Assembly (NCBI GenBank): GCA_964542535.1
Contig: CAZIUE010000009.1
Location: 1 to 64,000, forward strand
DNA length: 64,000 nt
Source of the DNA: Pseudopelobacter sp964542535
GTDB taxonomy: Bacteria; Desulfobacterota; Desulfuromonadia; Geobacterales; Pseudopelobacteraceae
Direction: 5' to 3'
Below the pieces are notes generated by a model. That model ran no database searches. It worked only from the letters and a program-made list of their open reading frames with translations, and had not been told where the DNA came from. Shown here one piece after another: positions 23,179 to 32,105 of the stretch (positions are counted from its first letter, which is position 1; every line of letters starts with the position of its first letter). Position numbers and translations under genes: made by a program.

Positions 23179-25176
23179 TCAATGCGCCCAGAGCATCAGG
23201 ATCAGCAACGTGGCGAAGATATAGATCATGTACACGTGCATGCGGCCGTGCTGCAGGCGCATCAGCAGGCCGAACAGCGCGCCGGAAAGGGTAAAAAGCG
23301 GAGCGACGACGCGGTCCAGCAGGGTCTCCGTGGGCTGGTCCTGACAGCGGGCCGGCGGCGGGAAAAGTCCGGCCGGCGCGGGACGCAGGATGCGCTGGCG
23401 GATGAGGCCGTTGAAGACCGAAACGGCAAACTCGGAGAACGACGATGCCGTGTACTGGATGCGCGATGTGGGGCGCTGGTAGCCGCACCCCCAGGTGGGG
23501 CCGCTGGCCAGGGGGGACCGCGCCAGGAGCATGCGCCAGAAGAGCAGCAGCAGGAGCGCAGCCAGCAGGAGCAGCAGCCCCAGCCGCGAAAGCTGGTTCA
23601 TGATCGGGACATACTCCAGGGAGAGGGGAGCAGTCGCCCCGGGCGGAACGAACAGCGCCATGGCAGGCTCAACCAGGCGCACCCCGCACTGGGGCGCGAG
23701 CCCCAGTGCCAGGCAGAGCAAGGCCAGGAGCCCCAGGGGAACCAGCATGGCGGGCCCCGCTTCATGGCTGTGGCCGGCCGCCGGGTTGCGGGGCGCGCCG
23801 AGGAAGATCGAGCAGTACAGTTTGGTGAAGGCGATCAGCGCCAGCCCCCCCACCAGCGCCAGGAGCGGCGCCAGCAGCACCAGGAAAACCAGGCGTTCGG
23901 CCTGGAGCTGGGAGAAAAAGCCCAGGTAGAGCAGGAATTCGCTGGCAAAACCGTTGAGGGGGGGGATGCCGCAGATGGCCAGGGAACCGACCAGTACCAG
24001 GAAGGCCGTCTTCGGCATCCCCTTGGCCAGCCCTCCCATCAGGTTCATGTCGCGCGTGCCGCTGGCATGGATGATGACACCGGATCCGAGGAAGAGGAGC
24101 GGCTTGAACAGACTGTGGTTGAGGATGTGCAGCAAGGCGCCCGCCATTCCCAGATAAGCCAGGGTCGTATTGTGACTGGAGATGCCCATCAGGGCTACCC
24201 CCAAGCCGGTGGTGATGATGCCGATATTCTCGATGCTGCTGCACGCCAGCAGACGCTTCAGGTCACGCTGGGCAACGGCAAAGCAGATGCCCAGCAGGGC
24301 CGAGGTGATGCCGGCAACTGCCAGGAAGGCGCCCCACGAGAGGGGCGGTTCGCGGAAAAAGGTCAGGGTGCGGAAGATGCCGTAGAGCCCCATCTTGAGC
24401 ATGACCCCGGACATCATGGCGGAGACGTGGCTGGGGGCATTGGCGTGGGCAGAGGGTAGCCAGATATGCAGCGGCATGATCCCCCCCTTGGCGCCGAACC
24501 CGATGAAGGCCGCCAGGACCATGACCTGGGAGACGGCCGGCAGTGCGGAGAGGGAACCGCCGCTGGGGAGCAGAAACGAGCCGCTGCTGAAGATCAGCAG
24601 GGAGAAGTAGACGAACAACGCGGCCGTGCCGGCATGGGTAGCCACCAGATAGATGATACCGGCACGACGCACCTCTTCGCGGCCATGCTCCGTCACCAGC
24701 AGGAAATAGGCCGACAACGCCATGACCTCCCAGGTCATCAAAAAAAAGACGCTGTTACGCGCCATAAGCAGTATCGCCATGGATGAAGCCAGGAGGCCGT
24801 AGAAAAACGTCAGCCATGGTTCGCTGCCGCGCTTCTCGACGGCCGGCCAGTACCCCAGGGAGAACAGGGAACCGGCGCCGGCCACCAGAAAGACCGGCAG
24901 CAGAAAGAAGGCCGACAGCTGATCCACGGTCAGTTCACAGGAGCCGAAGGGGAGCCCCCACTGGAGCACGTAGGTGGCGGCGCCTCCGTTCAGGAGGAGC
25001 GTCAGAGCCGAGGGAATGCCCACCAGTCCCGCCAGCAGCGTGACCATGGCGGCAAGGAACTGACCGGGACCGGGACGGCGCAGGAACAGACCGGGAAGAC
25101 CGGCGCAGCCCATGGCAAGCGCGGCACAGAGCACCAGGAGTACGGGGTCGCCCCCCTCCTGCGGAGCGGAAAACAT
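23179..25176 (-). CDS. Ehr membrane subunit, HyfB/NuoL-like antiporter
   Basis: First gene of the operon, 665 residues from the ATG at 25176 (AAGGAG site 9 nt upstream; other in-frame starts at 25197 and 25209 lack this). It is an Mrp/NuoL-type antiporter with VMALSAYFLLVTEHG, GFGAKGGIMPLHIWLPSAHANAPSHVSAMMSGVMLKMG and CSSIENIGIITTGLG. A C-terminal extension carries a CGYQRPTSRIQYTASSFSEF motif typical of HyfB. It should pump protons or sodium when the peripheral subunits turn over. The operon order HyfB-C-E-F-G-I is the usual one. Confidence 0.9.
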   Translation of the reverse strand: MFSAPQEGGDPVLLVLCAALAMGCAGLPGLFLRRPGPGQFLAAMVTLLAGLVGIPSALTLLLNGGAATYVLQWGLPFGSCELTVDQLSAFFLLPVFLVAGAGSLFSLGYWPAVEKRGSEPWLTFFYGLLASSMAILLMARNSVFFLMTWEVMALSAYFLLVTEHGREEVRRAGIIYLVATHAGTAALFVYFSLLIFSSGSFLLPSGGSLSALPAVSQVMVLAAFIGFGAKGGIMPLHIWLPSAHANAPSHVSAMMSGVMLKMGLYGIFRTLTFFREPPLSWGAFLAVAGITSALLGICFAVAQRDLKRLLACSSIENIGIITTGLGVALMGISSHNTTLAYLGMAGALLHILNHSLFKPLLFLGSGVIIHASGTRDMNLMGGLAKGMPKTAFLVLVGSLAICGIPPLNGFASEFLLYLGFFSQLQAERLVFLVLLAPLLALVGGLALIAFTKLYCSIFLGAPRNPAAGHSHEAGPAMLVPLGLLALLCLALGLAPQCGVRLVEPAMALFVPPGATAPLSLEYVPIMNQLSRLGLLLLLAALLLLLFWRMLLARSPLASGPTWGCGYQRPTSRIQYTASSFSEFAVSVFNGLIRQRILRPAPAGLFPPPARCQDQPTETLLDRVVAPLFTLSGALFGLLMRLQHGRMHVYMIYIFATLLILMLWAH

Positions 25177-25308
25177 GAATACGGGCTCCTTAAACATGAG
25201 TTGATACAAAGCAGGATGTAACCAGAAAACGTCAAATGCTGATAGTGAACCTCCAGCAACGTACGAGTCAATAAAAAAATACCAGTCATTAAATTTATAT
25301 GTGGCATT

Positions 25309-25360
25309 GTCAACGACATGTCGCTATTATCAACAACACATAAGGAGTCAACGACATGTC
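25309..25360. promoter_or_regulatory. paired 14-bp direct repeats, likely toxin-antitoxin operator
   Basis: GTCAACGACATGTC occurs perfectly at 25309-25322 and again at 25347-25360, 38 bp apart start to start. Each copy contains the 8-bp palindrome GACATGTC. The second copy covers the end of the ribosome site and the antitoxin start codon (25356). Ribbon-helix-helix antitoxins usually bind such repeated short palindromes, so autoregulation is inferred. Confidence 0.6.
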
Positions 25361-25592
25361 AATCACACGGCTCAACATCACCCTGCCGACCCACATCGTG
25401 GACGACGTCAAGGCGCTGTACGGACCACGCGGCATCAGTCAGTTCCTGGAGGAAGCAGCCACCGAGAAGCTGGCGGCCATGAAAAAGAGCGCCTACCAGG
25501 GACTGATCGAGGGGTATCAGGCGACCGCCGAGGAAACGGTGGAAGTGCTCAAGAAGTTCGAAAACGTGGTGACGGAGAAGCGCGATGTTTAA
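25356..25592 (+). CDS. ribbon-helix-helix antitoxin (MazE-like)
   Basis: This 78-residue protein starts MSITRLNITLPTHIVDDVKALYG. The pattern fits a ribbon-helix-helix DNA-binding N-terminus (strand RLNITLP, then two helices). An acidic helical tail (EETVEVLKKFENVVTEK) would wrap the toxin. It overlaps the toxin gene by 8 nt, which couples their translation, and has a TAAGGAG ribosome site. The direct repeats at its start codon are the likely operator. Confidence 0.8.
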   Translation: MSITRLNITLPTHIVDDVKALYGPRGISQFLEEAATEKLAAMKKSAYQGLIEGYQATAEETVEVLKKFENVVTEKRDV

Positions 25593-25926
25593 GCGGGGCG
25601 GTATCTATCCGGTCAATCTGGCCCATAACGGAACCGGCCAGCAGGAGAGTTGTCCCTGCCTGGTGGTCAGCAACAACATCAGCAACGAATACTCGCCGGT
25701 GGTGACCATCATCCCCCTTTCCTCCACCAGCCTGGACCGGATCTACGATTTCGAGTGTTTCCTGCCCGCGGCCAGGAGCGGCCTTGCGGTTGATGCCAAG
25801 ATCAGCACCCATATCATCATCACCATCGACAAGAGCGCGGTGGTGGGGGAACGGCTGGGGTTTCTCAACAAAGGGCAGATGGAACAGGTGGAAAAGGCGC
25901 TGCGTTTGCAGTTGGCCCTGGAATAA
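25585..25926 (+). CDS. mazF: MazF/PemK-family endoribonuclease toxin
   Basis: The 113-residue protein begins MFKRGGIYPVNLAHNGTGQQESCPCLVVSNN, the usual MazF opening in which R/G and the HNGTGQQE loop help form the RNA-cleaving site. VVTIIPLSSTS and KISTHIIITIDKSAVVGERLGFL are conserved core strands. MazF toxins cut mRNA at short specific sequences; the target site cannot be read from sequence. It is neutralised by the upstream antitoxin. Confidence 0.88.
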   Translation: MFKRGGIYPVNLAHNGTGQQESCPCLVVSNNISNEYSPVVTIIPLSSTSLDRIYDFECFLPAARSGLAVDAKISTHIIITIDKSAVVGERLGFLNKGQMEQVEKALRLQLALE

Positions 25927-25945
25927 CGGGGCCGCCCCATGAACG

Positions 25946-25977
25946 CAAAAACCCCGCCGAGGGGAAATCGGCGGGGT
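25946..25977 (-). terminator. intrinsic terminator after the NifU-domain gene
   Basis: ACCCCGCCGA and TCGGCGGGGT form a 10-bp stem around a 7-nt loop. On the minus strand the stem runs into five T's. It lies between the convergent mazF and NifU-domain genes. Confidence 0.85.
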
Positions 25978-26001
25978 CGGTGAAACGGCGGGGTTCCGCT
26001 A

Positions 26002-26226
26002 CTAGGGAACCTGAACGACCTCTTTCACGGCGGGGATATGCTCCTTGAGGGTGCGCTCGATACCCATCTTGAGGGTCATGGTGGACATGGGGCAGCTGCC
26101 GCAGGCGCCCTTCAGGCGTACCTTGACGATGCCGTCAGCCGTTACCTCAACCAGTTCCACATCGCCGCCATCAGCCTGCAGGGCGGGACGCACTTTTGCC
26201 AGAGCATTTTCAACTTCTTCTCTCAT
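26002..26226 (-). CDS. NifU C-terminal domain protein (Fe-S scaffold)
   Basis: This 74-residue protein from MREEVENALAKVRPALQADGGDVELV contains the Nfu signature LKGACGSCPMSTMTLKMGIE. Its CxxC would hold a labile [4Fe-4S] cluster for transfer to client proteins. The ATG at 26226 follows a GGAG-type site; a longer frame upstream has no such support. Stand-alone Nfu domains of this size are common in anaerobes. Its nearest neighbours do not suggest a specific client. Confidence 0.92.
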   Translation of the reverse strand: MREEVENALAKVRPALQADGGDVELVEVTADGIVKVRLKGACGSCPMSTMTLKMGIERTLKEHIPAVKEVVQVP

Positions 26227-26308
26227 CCTCGTCTGTTCTCCTTTTTTCGTATGTTCACTGCCACTGCGCCACACAAGCACTCTACGTTCATGCACCGCAA
26301 TCCACGAA

Positions 26309-26338
26309 GCGGGAACACCCCACAGGGCGTTCCCGCTT
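26309..26338. repeat. perfect-stem hairpin between two small genes
   Basis: AGCGGGAAC and GTTCCCGCT pair with a short GC-rich loop, followed by TTTT on the plus strand only. No plus-strand gene ends here, so its role as a terminator is uncertain. It may mark the end of the DUF1737-like transcript. Confidence 0.45.
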
Positions 26339-26371
26339 TTCACGTCATCCCCGCCACTCCCGGTCACAAGG

Positions 26372-26581
26372 CTACTTGACCAGGAATTCCTCCTCGGATT
26401 GGGGCGGAGGCATAACCTTGACCAGCAGTTGGGTATAGAGCGGTTCCACCGCGCCGTTTACCACCGGTACGGAAACCTGCACTCCCTCGTAGGGCTGCCA
26501 TCCCTGGGACAGAGCCTGGTTGACCCTGGCCTTCAAAGCAGCCGGGTCCCGTTCGCTGATGACCTCGTATTCCGTAATCAT
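26372..26581 (-). CDS. small DUF1737-like protein
   Basis: This 69-residue protein begins MITEYEVISERDPAALKARVNQALSQGWQPYEGVQV, the pattern of the small DUF1737 family (function unknown, predicted alpha/beta). The ATG at 26581 is preceded by AAGGAG at 6 nt. The reading frame extends upstream to 26740 but that part is unsupported. It seems to be transcribed alone. Confidence 0.75.
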   Translation of the reverse strand: MITEYEVISERDPAALKARVNQALSQGWQPYEGVQVSVPVVNGAVEPLYTQLLVKVMPPPQSEEEFLVK

Positions 26582-26990
26582 GTTCCACTCCTTTCGTTCC
26601 GCCTTCGGTTCAGGGAAAGAAATGACGTTTTCGACCATAGTGGGAGTCACCGCAAATGTCAATATGATCATCTCCGGAACAGGGGCGGCACCAAGGCCCA
26701 CGCGCGGCAACGGGTACCCGAAAAGCTCGCGCAACGTCACTTCAGCCGGTATCCGTTGTCCGCCATGACCGGATCAACGCTCTCACCCCCTCCCCACAAT
26801 CCCGCACCGGCGCACGGCATGGGCTTGAACCATCCGGCGCGCCGTTCCGGCCATCCTCGCCGGAATCCACCCTGAACCAGTGGGTGAAACCTCCGGAGAG
26901 AAGGCATCCCGTTTCCACCTGCCGCAACAACGAACCGCTCGTTATCAGTATACCCGACGAACGGACGCCATGCTTTCATGAAAATAACCC
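26582..26990. other. intergenic region without recognised gene
   Basis: About 400 bases separate the DUF1737-like gene from the tetR promoter. Short open frames exist on the minus strand (for example up to 26997) but none has a ribosome site or a family-like sequence. I see no repeat or structured RNA here. Confidence 0.4.
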
Positions 26991-27019
26991 TTGACACCCT
27001 CCGGGGAGATCCGTATTTT
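26991..27019 (+). promoter_or_regulatory. sigma-70 promoter of the TetR gene
   Basis: A perfect TTGACA (26991-26996) and TATTTT (27014-27019) are spaced 17 nt apart, 30 nt upstream of the regulator start codon and directly next to its palindromic operator. Confidence 0.75.
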
Positions 27020-27037
27020 GGAATGAACGTTCATTCC
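27020..27037. promoter_or_regulatory. perfect 18-bp palindrome, TetR operator
   Basis: GGAATGAACGTTCATTCC is a perfect inverted repeat placed immediately after the -10 box and 12 nt before the start codon. That is where a TetR-family repressor would block its own transcription. Confidence 0.75.
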
Positions 27038-27048
27038 GGAGGAAAGAA

Positions 27049-27627
27049 ATGTCGAAACCCGACAAACGTGACGAAATTCTCCGCGCAGCACTGGAGCTGA
27101 TCGCCGAGCAGGGCTTTCACGGCGCGCCCATGGCCATGATCGCCGAGCGCGCCGGGGTGGGCGCGGGCACGATCTACCGTTACTTCGAGAACAAGGACGT
27201 GCTCATCAACGAGCTCTACCAAGAGATCGAAAAACAGCTCAAACTGTCCCTGCATGAGGGGTATTCGCTGGAAAAGCCATTCAGGGAACGCTTTCTCCAC
27301 CTGGGAACCGCGTTGCTGCGCCACTTCATCGCCCACCCCCTGGACTTCCGCTACCTGGAGCAGTTCCACAACTCCCCCTTCGGCGTAGACCACCGCCGCG
27401 ACAAGCTGCTGGGGGATTCAAGCAGCGGTTGCGACGTGTTCAAGGAGTTGTTCGAACTGGGAGTGGCCCAGCAGATCCTGAAGGATTTCCCCCTGGTGAT
27501 CCTGTTCGACCTGTTTTTCGGCCCGGTGGTTTCCGTTGCCCGCGACCACATCCTGGGTTTCGTCCAGCTGGACGAGGCCATGATCCGAAGTATCATCGAA
27601 GCCTGCTGGGATACGGTCAGGCGCTGA
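27049..27627 (+). CDS. TetR-family transcriptional regulator of the RND operon
   Basis: The 192-residue protein has a TetR N-terminal helix-turn-helix (IAERAGVGAGTIYRYFENKDVLINELY, residues ~25-55) and a divergent ligand-binding C-terminus. It precedes a three-gene efflux operon in the same direction. An operator palindrome lies at its own promoter and a similar one lies in the gap before the efflux genes. It therefore most likely represses both transcripts until a toxic compound binds. The inducer is unknown. Confidence 0.9.
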   Translation: MSKPDKRDEILRAALELIAEQGFHGAPMAMIAERAGVGAGTIYRYFENKDVLINELYQEIEKQLKLSLHEGYSLEKPFRERFLHLGTALLRHFIAHPLDFRYLEQFHNSPFGVDHRRDKLLGDSSSGCDVFKELFELGVAQQILKDFPLVILFDLFFGPVVSVARDHILGFVQLDEAMIRSIIEACWDTVRR

Positions 27628-27691
27628 GCAACGGGACAACGCTCCGCTGATGCGGTCAGCGTCCCGACGGTCGACCACACCACGTCTGCCG

Positions 27692-27705
27692 AATGAATAT
27701 TCATT
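27692..27705. promoter_or_regulatory. second TetR-like operator before the RND genes
   Basis: AATGAATATTCATT is a perfect 14-bp palindrome sharing the AATGAA/TTCATT half-sites of the operator at 27020. It lies 33 nt before the membrane fusion protein gene, which suggests direct control of the pump by the same regulator. Confidence 0.6.
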
Positions 27706-27737
27706 TCTCCCTATTCCACATATCGAGGTAACGCACC

Positions 27738-28928
27738 ATGCACCTGACACGAACAGTCAAGCTCATGACGACTCTGGCCACGCTCGCCGGAGGAATGCTG
27801 CTGAACGGCTGCGGCACGAAACAGACCGGCGGCGCGCCTGCCGCGCCCACCCCCCAGGTGGGGGTTGTGGTCATCCAACCCCAGCGGGTAGAACTCACCA
27901 CCGAACTGGCCGGACGTACGGCACCCTACCTGGTGGCCGAGGTACGGCCCCAGGTGAACGGCATCCTCCAGAAGCGTTTCTTCACCGAGGGAAGCGACGT
28001 CAAGGCCGGCCAGCTGCTCTACCAGATCGATCCCTCCACCTATCGCGCCGCCCATGCCAGCGCCAGGGCTTCCCTCTCCCGTGCCCAGGCCACACTGGTC
28101 ACGGCGCGTCTCAAGGCCAAGCGCTATGCCGAACTGGTCAGGATCAACGCCGTCAGCCAGCAGGAACATGACGACGCCCAGGCCACGCTGAAGCAGGCCG
28201 AAGCGGATGTGGAGGCCTGCAAGGCTTCCCTGGAATCGGCCCGCATCAACCTGGCCTACACCCGGGTCACAGCTCCCATCTCGGGACGGATCGGCAGGTC
28301 GCTGATCACGACCGGCGCCCTGATGACCGCCAACCAGAGCACCCCTCTGGCGACGATCCAGCAGCTGACCCCGGTCTACGTTGACATCACCCAGACCAGC
28401 GCCGAACTGCTGCGCCTGAAGCAGGCCCTTGCCAGTGGCCAGATGAAGGGGGGAGAACGGGGCGGAACCAAGGTCAAACTGCTGCTGGAAGACGGCAGCA
28501 CCTATCCCCAGATGGGAATTCTGAAATTCTCGGATGTTACCGTTGACCAGACAACCGGGTCGGTCACCCTCAGGTCAGTCTTCCCCAACCCGAACCAGCT
28601 GCTCCTCCCCGGCATGTACGTGCGCGCCGTGGTTCAGGAGGGGGTCAACGAGGCGGCGATCCTGGCGCCCCAGCGGGGCGTGACCCGCAACTCGGCCGGC
28701 AAGCCGACCGCGCTGGTAGTCAACACCGCCAACAAGGTGGAACTGCGCGTCCTGTCGGTTTCCCGCGCCATCGGCGATGCGTGGCTGGTCACCAGCGGGC
28801 TGAAGGCAGGCGACCGTCTGATCGTCGAAGGAACCCAGAAGGCCAAACCGGGCGGCAGCGTCAAGGCGGTGGCCTACGCCCCCCGCCCCCAGGTGAGCGC
28901 GACACCCGCGGCGGCAGACGCGCACTAG
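27738..28928 (+). CDS. RND efflux membrane fusion lipoprotein (AcrA/MexA type)
   Basis: This 396-residue periplasmic adaptor has an N-terminal lipoprotein signal ending in the lipobox LLNGC (Cys about residue 29). A beta-barrel/lipoyl/alpha-hairpin order follows: VRPQVNGILQKRFFTEGSDVKAGQLLYQID, a coiled-coil hairpin (residues ~100-170), then RVTAPISGRIGRSLITTGALM. It bridges the inner-membrane pump and the outer-membrane channel encoded next. It is 11 nt from the pump gene. Confidence 0.95.
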   Translation: MHLTRTVKLMTTLATLAGGMLLNGCGTKQTGGAPAAPTPQVGVVVIQPQRVELTTELAGRTAPYLVAEVRPQVNGILQKRFFTEGSDVKAGQLLYQIDPSTYRAAHASARASLSRAQATLVTARLKAKRYAELVRINAVSQQEHDDAQATLKQAEADVEACKASLESARINLAYTRVTAPISGRIGRSLITTGALMTANQSTPLATIQQLTPVYVDITQTSAELLRLKQALASGQMKGGERGGTKVKLLLEDGSTYPQMGILKFSDVTVDQTTGSVTLRSVFPNPNQLLLPGMYVRAVVQEGVNEAAILAPQRGVTRNSAGKPTALVVNTANKVELRVLSVSRAIGDAWLVTSGLKAGDRLIVEGTQKAKPGGSVKAVAYAPRPQVSATPAAADAH

Positions 28929-28939
28929 AGGAGTAACCC

Positions 28940-31900
28940 ATGGCCCACTTTTTCATCAACCGCCCCATCTTCGCCTGGGTGATCGCCATCATCATCATGC
29001 TGGCCGGTGTCCTGGCCATCAAGAAGCTCCCCGTTGCCCAGTATCCTGCCATCGCCCCCCCTCAGGTTTCCATCAGCGCCACCTACCCGGGAGCATCGGC
29101 CAAGACTGTGGAGGATACGGTAACCCAGGTCATCGAACAGAAGATGAACGGTATCGATAACCTGACCTACATGTCCTCCACCAGCGATTCCAACGGCAGC
29201 GTCACAATCACCCTGACTTTCAACGCCGGAACCGACCCCAACATCGCCCAGGTACAGGTGCAGAACAAGCTGCAACTGGCAACGCCGCTGCTGCCCCAAG
29301 CGGTACAGCAGCAGGGGCTGAAGGTCACCAAATCCACTCGTAACTTTCTGCTGGTGGTCGGCTTTGTCTCGGAAGACGGCAGCATGACCCGCTACGACCT
29401 GTCCGACTACGTGGCCGCCAATGTGCTGGACATCGTCAGTCGCCTGCCGGGGGTGGGGGAAACCCAGATGTTCGGTTCCCAGTACGCCATGCGTATCTGG
29501 CTGGACCCCCACAAGCTTCACAATTACAGCCTGACCCCGGCCGACGTGAAGAGCGCCATCAAGGCCCAGAATGCCCAGATTTCCGCGGGGCAGCTTGGGG
29601 GAACGCCGTCCCCCAAGGGACAACAGATCAACGCCACCATCACGGCCCAGACCCTGTTGAAGACGCCGGAAGAGTTCAACAACATCATCCTGCGCACCAA
29701 CGGCGACGGCTCAGCCGTGCGCCTGCGCGACGTGGGCCGCAGCGAACTCGGAAGCGAGGATTATTCCTCCATGGCCCACTTCAACGGGAAGCAGGCCGCC
29801 GGTATGGCCATCAAACTGGCCACCGACGCCAACGCCCTGGACACCGCCAAGGTGGTCAAGGAGAAGCTGACCGAACTGTCCAAATTCTTCCCCCCCGGTA
29901 TGAAAGTGGTCTACGCCTTCGACACAACCCCCTTCATCAAGATTTCCATCGAAGAGGTGGTCAAGACCCTGGGTGAAGCGGTCGTTCTGGTCTTCCTGAT
30001 CATGTTCCTGTTCATGCAGAACTTCCGTGCCACCCTGATTCCCACCATCGCCGTGCCGGTGGTTCTGCTGGGTACCTTCGGCGTGCTGTTCGCCTGCGGT
30101 TATTCCATCAACACCCTGACCATGTTCGCCACCGTCCTGGCCATCGGCCTGCTGGTGGACGATGCCATCGTGGTGGTGGAAAACGTGGAACGCATCATGA
30201 CCGACGAGGGGCTTTCTCCTAAGGAGGCGACCCGAAAATCCATGGGACAGATCACCGGCGCCCTGGTGGGCATCGCCCTGGTGCTGTCGGCGGTGTTCAT
30301 CCCCATGGCCTTCTTTGGCGGCTCCACCGGCGTGATCTACCGCCAGTTTTCCATAACCATCGTCTCGGCCATGGTGCTGTCGGTGCTGGTGGCCATGACC
30401 CTGACCCCGGCCCTGTGCGCCACCCTGCTCAAACCAGTGGAGAAGGGACACGTGGCGGCGGAGAGCGGCTGGTTTTCCGGGTTCTTCCGCTGGTTCAACA
30501 GCTGGTTCGACAGGGGGAGGGAAAAGTACGAACTGATCGTGGGACGTTCCTTTACCAAGACGACCCGCTACCTGCTGCTCTACGCCGTCATCGTGGCCGC
30601 CATGGCACTCTTCTTCCTGCGCATGCCCACCGCCTTCCTGCCGGATGAGGACCAGGGGATGCTCTTCTCCATGGTGCAGCTGCCGGTAGGCGCCACCCAG
30701 GAGCGCACCCTGGAGGTGCTGCACGACGTGGAAAGCCATTTCCTGAACGATCAGAAGGAAGCGGTGGAATCGCTCTTCACGGTGGCCGGCTTCAGCTTTG
30801 CCGGCAACGGCCAGAACATGGGCATGGCATTCGTCAAGCTCAAGGACTGGGAACTACGCCAGCGCCCCGACCTGCGGGTCAAGGCGGTGGCCGGAAAGGC
30901 CATGGCGGCCTTCTCCCGTTTCCGCGATGCCCAGGCCTACGCCTTCGCCCCTCCGGCGGTCATGGAGTTGGGCAACTCATCCGGTTTCGACTTCCAGTTG
31001 CAGGACCGCGGCGGCCTGGGACACGAGAAGCTGATGGAGGCCAGAAACCAGCTCCTGGGCATGGCGGCTCAGAATCCCAACCTGATGGCGGTGCGGCCAA
31101 ACGGCCAGGACGACACTCCCCAGTTCAAGCTTGACATCGATCAGTCCAGGGCCGAGTCTTACGGACTGGCCATCTCCGACATCAACGACACCATCGCCAC
31201 TGCCTGGGGAAGTTCCTACGTCAACGACTTTGTGGACCGGGGTCGCACCAAGAAGGTCTATATCCAGGGAGATGCCCCGTTCCGCATGCTCCCCGAAGAC
31301 GTGAACAGGTGGCACGTGCGCAATGCCAGCGGCGGCATGGTCCCCTTCTCGGCCTTTGCCTCGGCCCACTGGGCCTACGATTCACCGCGCCTGGAACGCT
31401 ACAACGGACTCCCCTCCATGGAGATTCTGGGCCAGCCGGCTCCGGGCAAAAGCACCGGAGTAGCCATGGCCGAGATGGAGAAGATGGCGTCCCAGCTACC
31501 GGCGGGTATCGGCTTCGAATGGACCGGCCTCTCCTACCAGGAGCGCCAGGCAGGCGCTCAGGCACCTGCGTTATACGCCATATCCCTCCTGGTGGTGTTT
31601 CTCTGCGTTGCCGCCCTGTATGAGAGCTGGACCATCCCCTTCGTGAACATACTGATGCTTCCCCTGGGGATCGTCGGCGCCGTCATGGCAACCACCGTGC
31701 GCGGCCTGTCCAACGACATCTACCTGCAGATCGGCCTGCTCACCACCATGGGGCTCTCCACGAAGAACGCCATCCTGATCATCCAGTTCATCAAGGAACA
31801 GATGCATCAGGGACTGGGGCTGGTGGATGCCACCCGCACCGCCGTCAAGATCCGCCTCAGGCCGGTCATCATGACCTCGCTGGCTTTCTTCTTCGGCACC

Positions 31901-32104
31901 CTGCCGCTGGCAATCACCACGGGGGCCGGAGCCGGCGCCCAGAATGCCATCGGCACCGCCGTGACCGGCGGCATGCTGTCGGCCACCTTCATCGACCTGC
32001 TCTTCATACCGTTCTTCTTCGTGCTCATTTCCCGGCTGTTCGGCAGAAAAGAACGGCCGGCTCCCGATACTAACGAACCGATCACCGCACCGGAGGCCAC
32101 CTGA
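28940..32104 (+). CDS. RND multidrug efflux pump, HAE1 family (AcrB/MexB type)
   Basis: This 1054-residue proton-driven transporter has full family length. It starts MAHFFINRPIFAWVIAIIIMLAGVLAI and has two repeats, each with a large periplasmic porter loop. The proton-relay aspartate pair is in LLVDDAIVVVENVERIM (TM4), with the partner lysine/threonine region in the second half. QLGGTPSPKGQQINATI and YNGLPSMEILGQPAPGKSTG are typical HAE1 motifs. Substrates are probably hydrophobic or amphiphilic drugs and solvents. Confidence 0.96.
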   Translation: MAHFFINRPIFAWVIAIIIMLAGVLAIKKLPVAQYPAIAPPQVSISATYPGASAKTVEDTVTQVIEQKMNGIDNLTYMSSTSDSNGSVTITLTFNAGTDPNIAQVQVQNKLQLATPLLPQAVQQQGLKVTKSTRNFLLVVGFVSEDGSMTRYDLSDYVAANVLDIVSRLPGVGETQMFGSQYAMRIWLDPHKLHNYSLTPADVKSAIKAQNAQISAGQLGGTPSPKGQQINATITAQTLLKTPEEFNNIILRTNGDGSAVRLRDVGRSELGSEDYSSMAHFNGKQAAGMAIKLATDANALDTAKVVKEKLTELSKFFPPGMKVVYAFDTTPFIKISIEEVVKTLGEAVVLVFLIMFLFMQNFRATLIPTIAVPVVLLGTFGVLFACGYSINTLTMFATVLAIGLLVDDAIVVVENVERIMTDEGLSPKEATRKSMGQITGALVGIALVLSAVFIPMAFFGGSTGVIYRQFSITIVSAMVLSVLVAMTLTPALCATLLKPVEKGHVAAESGWFSGFFRWFNSWFDRGREKYELIVGRSFTKTTRYLLLYAVIVAAMALFFLRMPTAFLPDEDQGMLFSMVQLPVGATQERTLEVLHDVESHFLNDQKEAVESLFTVAGFSFAGNGQNMGMAFVKLKDWELRQRPDLRVKAVAGKAMAAFSRFRDAQAYAFAPPAVMELGNSSGFDFQLQDRGGLGHEKLMEARNQLLGMAAQNPNLMAVRPNGQDDTPQFKLDIDQSRAESYGLAISDINDTIATAWGSSYVNDFVDRGRTKKVYIQGDAPFRMLPEDVNRWHVRNASGGMVPFSAFASAHWAYDSPRLERYNGLPSMEILGQPAPGKSTGVAMAEMEKMASQLPAGIGFEWTGLSYQERQAGAQAPALYAISLLVVFLCVAALYESWTIPFVNILMLPLGIVGAVMATTVRGLSNDIYLQIGLLTTMGLSTKNAILIIQFIKEQMHQGLGLVDATRTAVKIRLRPVIMTSLAFFFGTLPLAITTGAGAGAQNAIGTAVTGGMLSATFIDLLFIPFFFVLISRLFGRKERPAPDTNEPITAPEAT

Positions 32105-32105
32105 C

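Noticed and set aside
26737..26997. 86-codon minus-strand frame next to the tetR promoter
   Set aside because: Its start lies within the tetR promoter, there is no ribosome site, and the translation is low-complexity.
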